Shown: positions 36,801 through 48,700 of the stretch, in pieces
Numbering within the stretch: position 1 is the stretch's first letter
Layout: each line of letters opens with the position of its first letter
DNA from: Osmia lignaria lignaria
Lineage: Eukaryota > Arthropoda > Insecta > Hymenoptera > Megachilidae
Length of the DNA stretch: 64,000 bases
Reading direction: 5' to 3'
NCBI RefSeq assembly: GCF_051020975.1
Contig: NW_027478158.1
Coordinates: 15,500,001 to 15,564,000 of the forward strand
Notes under the pieces: model-generated
Told to the model about the DNA's origin: nothing
Seen by the model: the letters and a program-made list of their open reading frames with translations, nothing else
The model's database searches: none
Position numbers and translations under genes: made by a program

Positions 36801-39800
36801 CAAGGAAAGGGGCCTGACGGACATATTTCGAGATATTTCTTCTTCTTGTTGTTCTTCTTCTGCACAGCTAAGCTGGAAGTGGCATTTGCAGCTCGCAATA
36901 GTGCAGAGTTATCCCAAAGAAAGGGGCCACGGTGTTTCTGTATCTCTATTATGTTGGTGCGGCTTCGGAACTTTTAAATATCTTGATATATCTCGAGAAC
37001 TACGCATCTGATCAAAAAATATCATACAACATAAAAAGTAGGAAACTTAATTCTCTACAATAAAGGTCTCTTAACATTTTGCCATAGCTCGCTTCGTTTC
37101 CGAGATATTTGCAGATTTATCTCAATGAAAGGGGCCTGACGGACATATTTCGAGATATTTCTTCTTCTTGTTGTTCTTCTTCTGCACAGCTAAACTGGAA
37201 GTGGCATTTCCAGCTCGCAATAGCGCAGAGTTATCTCAAAGAAAGGGGCCACGGTGTTTCTGTATCTCTATTATGTTGGTGCGGCTTCGGAACTTTTAAA
37301 TATCTTGATATATCTCGAGAACTACGCATCTGATCAAAAAATATCATAGAACATAGAAAGTAGGAAACTTAATTCTCTACAAAAAAGGTCTCTTAACATT
37401 TTGCCATAGCTCGCTTGGTTTCCGAGATATTTGCAGATATATCTCAAGGGAAGGGGCCTGACGGACATATTTCGAGATATTTCTTCTTCTTGTTGTTCTT
37501 CTTCTGCACAGCTAAGCTGGAAGTGGCATTTGCGGCTCGCACTAGTGCAGAGTTATCTCAAAGAAAGGGGCCACGGTGTTTCTGTATCTCTATTATGTTG
37601 GTGCGGCTTCGGAACTTTTAAATATCACGATATATCTCGAAAACTACGCTTCTGATCAAAAAATATCATAGAACATAAATTGTAGGAAACATAATTCTCT
37701 ACAAAAAACGTCTCTTAACATTTTGCCATAGCTGGTTTCGTTTCCGAGATATTTGCAGATATATCTCAAGGGAAGGGGCCTGACGGACATATTTCGAGAT
37801 ATTTCTTCTTCTTGTTGTTCTTCTTCTGCACAGCTAAACTGGAAGTGGCGTTTCCAGCTCGCAATAGCGCAGAGTTATCTCAAAGAAAGGGGCCACGGTG
37901 TTTCTGTATCTCTATTATGTTGGTGCGGCTTCGGAACTTTTAAATATCACGATATATCTCGAAAACTACGCTTCTGATCAAAAAATATCATAGAACATAA
38001 ATTGTAGGAAACATAATTCTCTACAAAAAACGTCTCTTAACATTTTGCCATAGCTGGTTTCGTTTCCCAGATATTTGCAGATATATCTCAAGGGAAGGGG
38101 CCTGACGGACATATTTCGAGATATTTCTTCTTCTTGTTGTTCTTCTTCTGCACAGCTAAACTGGAAGTGGCGTTTCCAGCTCGCAATAGCGCAGAGTTAT
38201 CTCAAAGAAAGGGGCCACGGTGTTTCTGTATCTCTATTATGTTGGTGCGGCTTCGGAACTTTTCAATATCTTTATATATCTCGGGAACTACGCATCTGAT
38301 AAAAAAATATCATAGAACATAAAAAGTAGGAAACTTAATTCTCTACAAATAAAGTCTCTTAACATTTTGCCATAGCTCGCTTCGTTTCCGAGATATTTGC
38401 AGATTTATCTCAAGGAAAGGGGCCTGACGGACATATTTCGAGATATTTCTTCTTCTTGTTGTTCTTCTTCTGCACAGCTAAGCTGGAAGTGGCATTTGCA
38501 GCTCGCAATAGTGCAGAGTTATCCCAAAGAAAGGGGCCACGGTGTTTCTGTATCTCTATTATGTTGGTGCGGCTTCGGAACTTTTAAATATCTTGATATA
38601 TCTCGAGAACTACGCATCTGATCAAAAAATATCATACAACATAAAAAGTAGGAAACTTAATTCTCTACAATAAAGGTCTCTTAACATTTTGCCATAGCTC
38701 GCTTCGTTTCCGAGATATTTGCAGATTTATCTCAATGAAAGGGGCCTGACGGACATATTTCGAGATATTTCTTCTTCTTGTTGTTCTTCTTCTGCACAGC
38801 TAAACTGGAAGTGGCATTTCCAGCTCGCAATAGCGCAGAGTTATCTCAAAGAAAGGGGCCACGGTGTTTCTGTATCTCTATTATGTTGGTGCGGCTTCGG
38901 AACTTTTAAATATCTTGATATATCTCGAGAACTACGCATCTGATCAAAAAATATCATAGAACATAGAAAGTAGGAAACTTAATTCTCTACAAAAAAGGTC
39001 TCTTAACATTTTGCCATAGCTCGCTTCGTTTCCGAGATATTTGCAGATTTATCTCAAGGGAAGGGGCATGACGGACATATTTCGAGATATTTCTTCTTCT
39101 TGTTGTTCTTCTTCTGCACAGCTAAGCTGGAAGTGGCATTTCCAGCTCGCAATAGCGCAGAGTTATCTCAAAGAAAGGGGCCACGGTGTTTCTGTATCTC
39201 TATTATGTTGGTGCGGCTTCGGAACTTTTAAATATCTTTATATATCTCGGGAACTACGCATCTGATAAAAAAATATCATAGAACATAAAAAGTAGGAAAC
39301 TTAATTCTCTACAAATAAAGTCTCTTAACATTTTGCCATAGCTCGCTTCGTTTCCGAGATATTTGCAGATTTATCTCAAGGAAAGGGGCCTGACGGACAT
39401 ATTTCGAGATATTTCTTCTTCTTGTTGTTCTTCTTCTGCACAGCTAAGCTGGAAGTGGCATTTGCAGCTCGCAATAGTGCAGAGTTATCTCAAAGAAAGG
39501 GGCCACGGTGTTTCTGTATCTCTATTATGTTGGTGCGGCTTCGGAACTTTTAAATATCTTGATATATCTCGAGAACTACGCATCGGATCAAAAAATATCA
39601 TAGAACATAGAAAGTAGGAAACTTAATTCTCTACAAAAAAGGTCTCTTAACATTTTGCCATAGCTCGCTTGGTTTCCGAGATATTTGCAGATATATCTCA
39701 AGGGAAGGGGCCTGACGGACATATTTCGAGATATTTCTTCTTCTTGTTGTTCTTCTTCTGCACAGCTAAGCTGGAAGTGGCATTTGCGGCTCGCACTAGT

Positions 39801-40972
39801 GCAGAGTTATCTCAAAGAAAGGGGCCACGGTGTTTCTGTATCTCTATTATGTTGGTGCGGCTTCGGAACTTTTAAATATCACGATATATCTCGAAAACTA
39901 CGCTTCTGATCAAAAAATATCATAGAACATAAATTGTAGGAAACATAATTCTCTACAAAAAACGTCTCTTAACATTTTGCCATAGCTGGTTTCGTTTCCG
40001 AGATATTTGCAGATATATCTCAAGGGAAGGGGCCTGACGGACATATTTCGAGATATTTCTTCTTCTTGTTGTTCTTCTTCTGCACAGCTAAACTGGAAGT
40101 GGCGTTTCCAGCTCGCAATAGCGCAGAGTTATCTCAAAGAAAGGGGCCACGGTGTTTCTGTATCTCTATTATGTTGGTGCGGCTTCGGAACTTTTCAATA
40201 TCTTTATATATCTCGGGAACTACGCATCTGATAAAAAAATATCATAGAACATAAAAAGTAGGAAACTTAATTCTCTACAAATAAAGTCTCTTAACATTTT
40301 GCCATAGCTCGCTTCGTTTCCGAGATATTTGCAGATTTATCTCAAGGAAAGGGGCCTGACGGACATATTTCGAGATATTTCTTCTTCTTGTTGTTCTTCT
40401 TCTGCACAGCTAAGCTGGAAGTGGCATTTGCAGCTCGCAATAGTGCAGAGTTATCCCAAAGAAAGGGGCCACGGTGTTTCTGTATCTCTATTATGTTGGT
40501 GCGGCTTCGGAACTTTTAAATATCTTGATATATCTCGAGAACTAGGCATCTGATCAAAAAATATCATACAACATAAAAAGTAGGAAACTTAATTCTCTAC
40601 AATAAAGGTCTCTTAACATTTTGCCATAGCTCGCTTCGTTTCCGAGATATTTGCAGATTTATCTCAAGGAAAGGGGCCTGACGGACATATTTCGAGATAT
40701 TTCTTCTTCTTGTTGTTCTTCTTCTGCACAGCTAAACTGGAAGTGGCATTTCCAGCTCGCAATAGCGCAGAGTTATCTCAAAGAAAGGGGCCACGGTGTT
40801 TCTGTATCTCTATTATGTTGGTGCGGCTTCGGAACTTTTAAATATCTTGATATATCTCGAGAACTACGCATCTGATCAAAAAATATCATACAACATAAAA
40901 AGTAGGAAACTTAATTCTCTACAAAAAAGGTCTCTTAACATTTTGCCATAGCTCGCTTCGTTTCCGAGATAT
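33245..40972 (+). repeat. Six-monomer higher-order repeat of block D, with length variants
   Basis: The order is: (1) GGGGCATGACGG; (2) CTCAAGGAAAGG ending CATCGGATC; (3) GCGGCTCGCACTAG with AATATCACGATATATC; (4) CTTTTCAATATCTTTATATA; (5) TTATCCCAAAG; (6) TTTCCAGC with CTACAATAAAGG linker. Copy 33245-35176 is complete. 35177-37430 has an extra monomer at 36143. 37431-39040 has five monomers and lacks types 1 and 2. 39041-40972 is complete again. A broken copy with types 1 and 5 follows at 41617-42260. Confidence 0.88.
35722..39026 (+). repeat. Five-monomer tandem duplication (1610 bp), identical over 1695 bp
   Basis: I compared 35722-37416 with 37332-39026 row by row and found no difference. 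The match includes rare changes such as TTTCCCAGATATT (36457 region and 38067 region) and CTCAATGAAAGG (37129 and 38739 regions). It ends on the left at G 35721 against T 37331 and on the right at G 37417 against C 39027. This is the most recent looking duplication in the window. Confidence 0.88.
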
Positions 40973-42582
40973 TTGCAGATTTATCTCAAGGAAAGGGGCC
41001 TGACGGACATACTTCGAGATATTTCTTCTTCTTGTTGTTCTTCTTCTGCACAGCTAAGCTGGAAGTGGCATTTACAGCTCGCAATAGTGCAGAGTTATCT
41101 CAAAGAAAGGGGCCACGGTGTTTCTGTATCTCTATTATGTTGGTGCGGCTTCGGAACTTTTAAATATCTTGATATATCTCGAGAACTACGCATCTGATCA
41201 AAAAATATCATAGAACATAAAAAGTAGGAAACTTAATTCTCTACAAAAAAGGTCTCTTAATATTTTGCCATAGCTCGCTTCGTTTCCGAGATATTTGCAG
41301 ATTTATCTCAAGGGAAGGGGCCTGACGGACATATTTCGAGATATTTCTTCTCCTTGTTGTTCTTCTTCTGCACAGCTAAGCTGGAAGTGGCATTTGCAGC
41401 TCGCAATAGTGCAGAGTTATCTCAAAGAAAGGGGCCACGGTGTTTCTGTATCTCTATTATGTTGGTGCGGCTTCGGAACTTTTAAATATCTTGATATATC
41501 TCGAGAACTACGCATCTGATCAAAAAATATCATAGAACATAGAAAGTAGGAAACTTAATTCTCTACAAAAAAGGTCTCTTAACATTTTGCCATAGCTCGC
41601 TTCGTTTCCGAGATATTTGCAGATTTATCTCAAGGGAAGGGGCATGACGGACATATTTCGAGATATTTCTTCTTCTTGTTGTTCTTCTTCTGCACAGCTA
41701 AGCTGGAAGTGGCATTTCCAGATCGCAATAGCGCAGAGTTATCTCAAAGAAAGGGGCCACGGTGTTTCTGTATCTCTATTATGTTGGTGCGGCTTCGGAA
41801 CTTTTAAATATCTTTATATATCTCGGGAACTACGCATCTGATAAAAAAATATCATAGAACATAAAAAGTAGGAAACTTAATTCTCTACAAATAAAGTCTC
41901 TTAACATTTTGCCATAGCTCGCTTCGTTTCCGAGATATTTGCAGATTTATCTCAAGGAAAGGGGCCTGACGGACATATTTCGAGATATTTCTTCTTCTTG
42001 TTGTTCTTCTTCTGCACAGCTAAGCTGGAAGTGGCATTTGCAGCTCGCAATAGTGCAGAGTTATCCCAAAGAAAGGGGCCACGGTGTTTCTGTATCTCTA
42101 TTATGTTGGTGCGGCTTCGGAACTTTTAAATATCTTGATATATCTCGAGAACTACGCATCTGATCAAAAAATATCATACAACATAAAAAGTAGGAAACTT
42201 AATTCTCTACAATAAAGGTCTCTTAACATTTTGCCATAGCTCGCTTCGTTTCCGAGATATTTGCAGATTTATCTCAAGGAAAGCGGCCTGACGGACATAT
42301 TTCGAGATATTTCTTCTTCTTGTTGTTCTTCTTCTGCACAGCTAAACTGGAAGTGGCGTTTCCAGCTCGCAATAGCGCAGAGTTATCTCAAAGAAAGGGG
42401 CCACGGTGTTTCTGTATCTCTATTATGTTGGTGCGGCTTCGGAACTTTTAAATATCTTGATATATCTCGGGAACTACGCATCTGATAAAAAAATATCATA
42501 GAACATAAAAAGTAGGAGACTTAATTCTCTACAAATAAAGTCTCTTAACATTTTGCCATAGCTCGCTTCGTTTCCGAGATAT

Positions 42583-45480
42583 TTGCAGATTTATCTCAAG
42601 GAAAGGGGCCTGACGGACATATTTCGTGATATTTCTTCTTCTTGTTGTTCTTCTTCTGCACAGCTAAGCTGGAAGTGGCATTTGCAGCTCGCAATAGTGC
42701 AGAGTTATCTCAAAGAAAGGGGCCACGGTGTTTCTGTATCTCTATTATGTTGGTGCGGCTTCGGAACTTTTAAATATCTTGATATATCTCGAGAACTACG
42801 CATCTGATCAAAAAATATCATAGAACATAAAAAGTAGGAAACTTAATTCTCTACAAAAAAGGTCTCTTAACATTTTGCCATAGTTCGCTTCGTTTCCGAG
42901 ATATATGCAGATTTATCTCAAGGGAAGGGGCCTGACGGACATATTTCGAGATATTTCTTCTTCTTGTTGTTCTTCTTCTGCACAGCTAAGCTGGAAGTGG
43001 CATTTGCAGCTCGCAATAGTGCAGAGTTATCTCAAAGAATGGGGCCACGGTGTTTCTGTATCTCTATTATGTTGGTGCGGCTTCGGAACTTTTAAATATC
43101 TCGATATATCTCGAAAACTACGCTTCTGATCAAAAAATATCATAGAACATAACTTGTAGGAAACATAATTCTCTACAAAAAACGTCTCTTAACATTTTGC
43201 CATAGCTCGCTTCGTTTCCGAGATATTTGCAGATATATCTCAAGGGAAGGGGCCTGACGGACATATTTCGAGATATTTCTTCTTCTTGTTGTTCTTCTTC
43301 TGCACAGCTAAACTGGAAGTGGCATTTCCAGCTCGCAATAGTGCAGAGTTATCTCAAAGAAAGGGGCCACGGTGTTTCTGTATCTCTATTATGTTGGTGC
43401 GGCTTCGGAACTTTTAAATATCTTGATATATCTCGAGAACTACGCATCTGATCAAAAAATATCATACAACATAAAAAGTAGGAAACTTAATTCTCTACAA
43501 AAAAGGTATCTTAACATTTTGCCATAGCTCGCTTCGTTTCCGAGATATTTGCAGATTTATCTCAAGGAAAGGGGCCTGACGGACATATTTCGAGATATTT
43601 CTTCTTCTTGTTGTTCTTCTTCTGCACAGCTAAACTGGAAGTGGCGTTTCCAGCTCGCAATAGCGCAGAGTTATCTCAAAGAAAGGGGCCACGGTGTTTC
43701 TGTATCTCTATTATGTTGGTGCGGCTTCGGAACTTTTAAATATCTTGATATATCTCGGGAACTACGCATCTGATAAAAAAATATCATAGAACATAAAAAG
43801 TAGGAGACTTAATTCTCTACAAATAAAGTCTCTTAACATTTTGCCATAGCTCGCTTCGTTTCCGAGATATTTGCAGATTTATCTCAAGGAAAGGGGCCTG
43901 ACGGACATATTTCGAGATATTTCTTCTTCTTGTTGTTCTTCTTCTGCACAGCTAAGCTGGAAGTGGCATTTGCAGCTCGCAATAGTGCAGAGTTATCTCA
44001 AAGAAAGGGGCCACGGTGTTTCTGTATCTCTATTATGTTGGTGCGGCTTCGGAACTTTTAAATATCTTGATATATCTCGAGAACTACGCATCTGATCAAA
44101 AAATATCATAGAACATAAAAAGTAGGAAACTTAATTCTCTACAAAAAAGGTCTCTTAACATTTTGCCATAGTTCGCTTCGTTTCCGAGATATATGCAGAT
44201 TTATCTCAAGGGAAGGGGCCTGACGGACATATTTCGAGATATTTCTTCTTCTTGTTGTTCTTCTTCTGCACAGCTAAGCTGGAAGTGGCATTTGCAGCTC
44301 GCAATAGTGCAGAGTTATCTCAAAGAATGGGGCCACGGTGTTTCTGTATCTCTATTATGTTGGTGCGGCTTCGGAACTTTTAAATATCTCGATATATCTC
44401 GAAAACTACGCTTCTGATCAAAAAATATCATAGAACATAACTTGTAGGAAACATAATTCTCTACAAAAAACGTCTCTTAACATTTTGCCATAGCTCGCTT
44501 CGTTTCCGAGATATTTGCAGATATATCTCAAGGGAAGGGGCCTGACGGACATATTTCGAGATATTTCTTCTTCTTGTTGTTCTTCTTCTGCACAGCTAAA
44601 CTGGAAGTGGCATTTCCAGCTCGCAATAGTGCAGAGTTATCTCAAAGAAAGGGGCCACGGTGTTTCTGTATCTCTATTATGTTGGTGCGGCTTCGGAACT
44701 TTTAAATATCTTGATATATCTCGAGAACTACGCATCTGATCAAAAAATATCATACAACATAAAAAGTAGGAAACTTAATTCTCTACAAAAAAGGTCTCTT
44801 AACATTTTGCCATAGCTCGCTTCGTTTCCGAGATATTTGCAGATTTATCTCAAGGGAAGGGGCCTGACGGACATATTTCGAGATATTTCTTCTTCTTGTT
44901 GTTCTTCTTCTGCACAGCTAAGCTGGAAGTAGCATTTGCAGCTCGCAATAGTGCAGAGTTATCTCAAAGAATGGGGCCACGGTGTTTCTGTATCTCTATT
45001 ATGTTGGTGCGGCTTCGGAACTTTTAAATATCTCGATATATCTCGAAAACTACGCTTCTGATCAAAAAATATCATAGAACATAACTTGTAGGAAACATAA
45101 TTCTCTACAAAAAACGTCTCTTAACATTTTGCCATAGCTCGCTTCGTTTCCGAGATATTTGCAGATATATCTCAAGGGAAGGGGCCTGACGGACATATTT
45201 CGAGATATTTCTTCTTCTTGTTGTTCTTCTTCTGCACAGCTAAACTGGAAGTGGCATTTCCAGCTCGCAATAGTGCAGAGTTATCTCAAAGAAAGGGGCC
45301 ACGGTGTTTCTGTATCTCTATTATGTTGGTGCGGCTTCGGAACTTTTAAATATCTTGATATATCTCGAGAACTACGCATCTGATCAAAAAATATCATACA
45401 ACATAAAAAGTAGGAAACTTAATTCTCTACAAAAAAGGTCTCTTAACATTTTGCCATAGCTCGCTTCGTTTCCGAGATAT
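42583..45480 (+). repeat. Four-monomer duplication (1288 bp) followed by a dimer (644 bp)
   Basis: 42583-43548 matches 43871-44836, sharing CATAGTTCGC, ATATATGCAG, AAAGAATGGGG and ACATAACTTGTAGG. Then 44193-44836 matches 44837-45480, although 44837 has lost CATAGTTCGC and gained AAGTAGCATTTG. The rare AGTAGGAGACTT linker precedes both 42583 and 43871. Confidence 0.82.
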
Positions 45481-46124
45481 TTGCAGATTTATCTCAAGGG
45501 AAGTGGCCTGACGGACATATTTCGAGATATTTCTTCTTCTTGTTGTTCTTCTTCTGCACAGCTAAGCTGGAAGTGGCATTTGCAGCTCGCAATAGTGCAG
45601 AGTTATCTCAAAGAAAGGGGCCACGGTGTTTCTGTATCTCTATTATGTTGGTGCGGCTTCGGAACTTTTAAATATCTTGATATATCTCGAGAACTACGCA
45701 TCTGATCAAAAAATATCATAGAAGATAAAAAGTAGGAAACTTAATTCTCTACAAAAAAGGTCGCTTAACATTTTGCCATACCTCGCTTCGTTTCCGAGAT
45801 ATTTGCAGATTTATCTCAAGGGAAGGGGCCTGACGGACATATTTCGAGATATTTCTTCTTCTTGTTGTTCTTCTTCTGCACAGGTAAGCTGGAAGTGGCA
45901 TTTGCAGCTCGCAATAGTGCAGAGTTATCTCAAAGAAAGGGGCCACGGTGTTTCTGTATCTCTATTCTGTTGGTGCGGCTTCGAAACTTTTAAATATCTT
46001 GATATATCTCGAGAACTACGCAACTGATCAAAAAATATCATAGAACACAAAAAGTAGGAAACTTAATTCTCTACAAAAAACGTCTCTTAACATTTTGCCA
46101 TAGCTCGCTTCGTTTCCGAGATAT

Positions 46125-46446
46125 TTGCAGATTTATCTCAAGGGAAGGGGCCTGACGGACATATTTCGAGATATTTCTTCTTCTTGTTGTTCTTCTTCTG
46201 CACAGCTAAGCTGGAAGTGGCATTTGCAGCTCGCAATAGTGCAGAGTTATCTCAAAGAAAGGGGCCACGGTGTTTCTGTATCTCTATTATGTTGGTGCGG
46301 CTTCGGAACTTTTAAATATCTTGATATATCTCGAGAACTACGCATCTGATCAAAAAATATCATAGAAGATAAAAAGTAGGAAACTTAATTCTCTACAAAA
46401 AAGGTCGCTTAACATTTTGCCATACCTCGCTTCGTTTCCGAGATAT
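46125..46446 (+). repeat. Exemplar monomer, tail type 1, central haplotype Q/I/V
   Basis: This copy is close to the majority sequence. Reading order: TTGCAGATTTATCTCAAGGG, then AAGGGGCCTGACGGACATAT, then TTCGAGATAT, then a TTC/TTG-rich tract, then CAGCTAAGCTGG, then GCAGCTCGCAATAGTGCAG, then a second TTATCTCAAAG with AAGGGGCCACGG, then TATCTCGAGAAC, then TGATCA followed by A-rich linker. Only the linker shows private changes: GAAGATAAAAAG, GGTCGCTTAAC and CATACCTCGC, shared with 45721-45783. Confidence 0.93.
46175..46199 (+). repeat. TTC/TTG imperfect trinucleotide tract (representative, p51-p75)
   Basis: A pyrimidine-rich stretch of TTC and TTG triplets lies after TTCGAGATAT in every monomer. 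Its length never changes among copies. Substitutions include CTTCCTCTG (block A), CTTCTCCTTG (27-32 kb), TTATTGTTG (10-14 kb), TTGATGTTC (47-58 kb) and GTTCTCCTTC (46-63 kb). Confidence 0.85.
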
Positions 46447-48700
46447 TTGCAGATTTATCTCAAGGGAAGGGGCCTGACGGACATATTTCGAGATATTTCT
46501 TCTTCTTGTTGTTCTTCTTCTGCACAGCTAAGCTGGAAGTGGCATTTGCAGCTCGCAATAGTGCAGAGTTATCTCAAAGAAAGGGGCCACGGTGTTTCTG
46601 TATCTCTATTATGTTGGTGCGGCTTCGGAACTTTCAAATATCTTGATATATCTCGAGAACTACGCATCTGATCAAAAAATATCATAGAACATAAAAAGTA
46701 GAAAACCTAATTCTCTACAAAAAAGGTCTCCTAACATTTTGCCATAGCTCGCTTCGTTTCCGAGATGTATGCAGATTTATCTCAAGGGAAGGGGCCTGAC
46801 GGACATATTTCGAGATATTTCTTCTTCTTGTTGTTCTCCTTCTGCACAGCTAAACTGGAAGTGGCATTTCCAGCTCGCAATAGTGCAGAGTTATCTCAAA
46901 GAAAGGGGCCACGGTGTTTCTGTATCTCTATTATGTTGGTGCGGCGTCGGAACTTTTAAATATCTTGATATATCTCGAGAACTACGCATCTGATCAAAAA
47001 ATATCATAGAACATAAAAAGCAGGAAACTAAATTCTCTACAAAAAAGGTCTCTTAACATTTTGCCATAGCTCGCTTCGTTTCCGAGATATTTGCAGATTT
47101 ATCTCAAGGGAAGGGGCCTGACGGACATATTTCGAGATATTTCTTCTTCTTGATGTTCTTCTTCTGCACAGCTAAGCTGGAAGTGGCATTTACAGCTCGC
47201 AATAGTGCAGAGTTATTTCAAAGAAAGGGGCCACAGTGTTTCTGCATCTCTATTATGTTGGTGCGGCTTCGGAACTTTTAAATATCTTGATATATCTCTA
47301 GAACTACGCATCTGATCAAAAAATATCATAGAACATATAAAGTAGGAAACTTAATTCTCTACAAAAAAGGTCTCTTAACATTTTGCCATAGCTCGTTTCG
47401 TTTCCGAGATATTTGCAGATATATCTCAAGGGAAGGGGCCTGACGGACATATTTCGAGATATTTCTTCTTCTTGTTGTTCTTCTTCTGCACAGCTAAGCT
47501 GGAAGTGGCTTTTGCGGCTCGCACTAGTGCAGAGTTATCTCAAAGAAAGGGGCCACGGTGTTACTGTATCTCTATTACGTTGGTGCGGCTTCGGAACTTT
47601 TAAATATCTCGATATATCTCGAAAACTACGCTTCTGATCGACAAATATCATAGAACATAAATTGTAGAAAACATAATTCTCTACAAAAAAGGTCTCTTAA
47701 CATTTTGCCATAGCTCGCTTCGTTTCCGAGATATTTGCAGATTTATCTCAAGGGAAGGGGCCTGACGGACATATTTCGAGATATTTCTTCTTCTTGATGT
47801 TCTTCTTCTGCACAGCTAAGCTGGAAGTGGCATTTACAGCTCGCAATAGTGCAGAGTTATCTCAAAGAAAGAGGCCACGGTGTTTCTGTACCTCTATTAT
47901 GTTGGTGCAGCTTCGGAACTTTTAAATATCTTGATATATCTCGAGAACTACGCATCTGATCAAAAAATATCATAGAACATAAAAAGTAGGAAACTTAATT
48001 CTCTACAAATAAAGTCTCTTAACATTTTGCCATAGCTCGCTTCGTTTCCGAGATATTTGCAGATTTATCTCAAGGGAAGGGGCCTGACGGACATATTTCG
48101 AGATATTTCTTCTTCTTGTTGTTCTTCTTCTGCACAGCTAAGCTGGAAGTGGCATTTGCAGCTCGCAATAGTGCAGAGTTATCTCAAAGAAAGAGGCCAC
48201 GGTGTTTCTGTACCTCTATTATGTTGGTGCAGCTTCGGAACTTTTAAATATCTTGATATATCTCGAGAACTACGCATCTGGTCAAAAAATATCATAGAAC
48301 ATAAAAAGTAGAAAACCTAATTCTCTACAAAAAAGGTCTTTTAACATTTTGCCATAGCTCGCTTCGTTTCCGAGATATATGCAGATTTATCTCAAGGGAA
48401 GGGGCCTGACGGACATATTTCGAGATATTTCTTCTTCTTGTTGTTCTTCTTCTGCACAGCTAAGCTGGAAGTGGCATTTGCAGCTCGCAATAGTGCAGAG
48501 TTATCTCAAAGAAAGGGGCCACGGTGTTTCTGTATCTCTATTATGTTCGTGCGGCTTCGGAACTTTTAAATATCTCGATATATCTCGAAAACTACGCTTC
48601 TGATCAAAAAATATCATAGAACATAACCTGTAGGAAACATAATTCTCTACAAAAAAGGTCTCTTAAGATTTTGCCATAGCTCGTTTCGTTTCCGAGATAT

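Larger units (their letters stand above)
31635..42582 (+). repeat. Block D of the array, with the clearest higher-order repeat
   Basis: Markers are GGGGCATGACGG (31635, 32601, 33245, 35177, 39041, 41617), CTTTTCAATATCTTTATATA (31957, 34211, 36465, 38075, 40007), TTATCCCAAAG (34533, 36787, 38397, 40329, 41939), AATATCACGATATATC, CTGATAAAAAAATATC and CAAATAAAGTCTC. Monomers of these kinds follow each other in a fixed order, described under the six-monomer repeat. Confidence 0.8.
42583..46768 (+). repeat. Block E of the array
   Basis: Markers are CATAGTTCGC with ATATATGCAG (42905, 44193), CAAAGAATGGGGCC (42905, 44193, 44837), ACATAACTTGTAGG, and at the right end GGTCGCTTAAC with CATACCTCGC (45773 and 46417). 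It is a short zone of four- and two-monomer repeats between two larger blocks. Confidence 0.7.
45481..46768 (+). repeat. Dimer duplication (644 bp)
   Basis: The linker GAAGATAAAAAGTAGG with GGTCGCTTAAC and CATACCTCGC occurs at about 45721-45785 and again at 46365-46429. Such clustered rare changes are not seen elsewhere in the window. The second copy lacks the CAGGTAAGC and CTATTCTG changes of the first. Confidence 0.82.
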
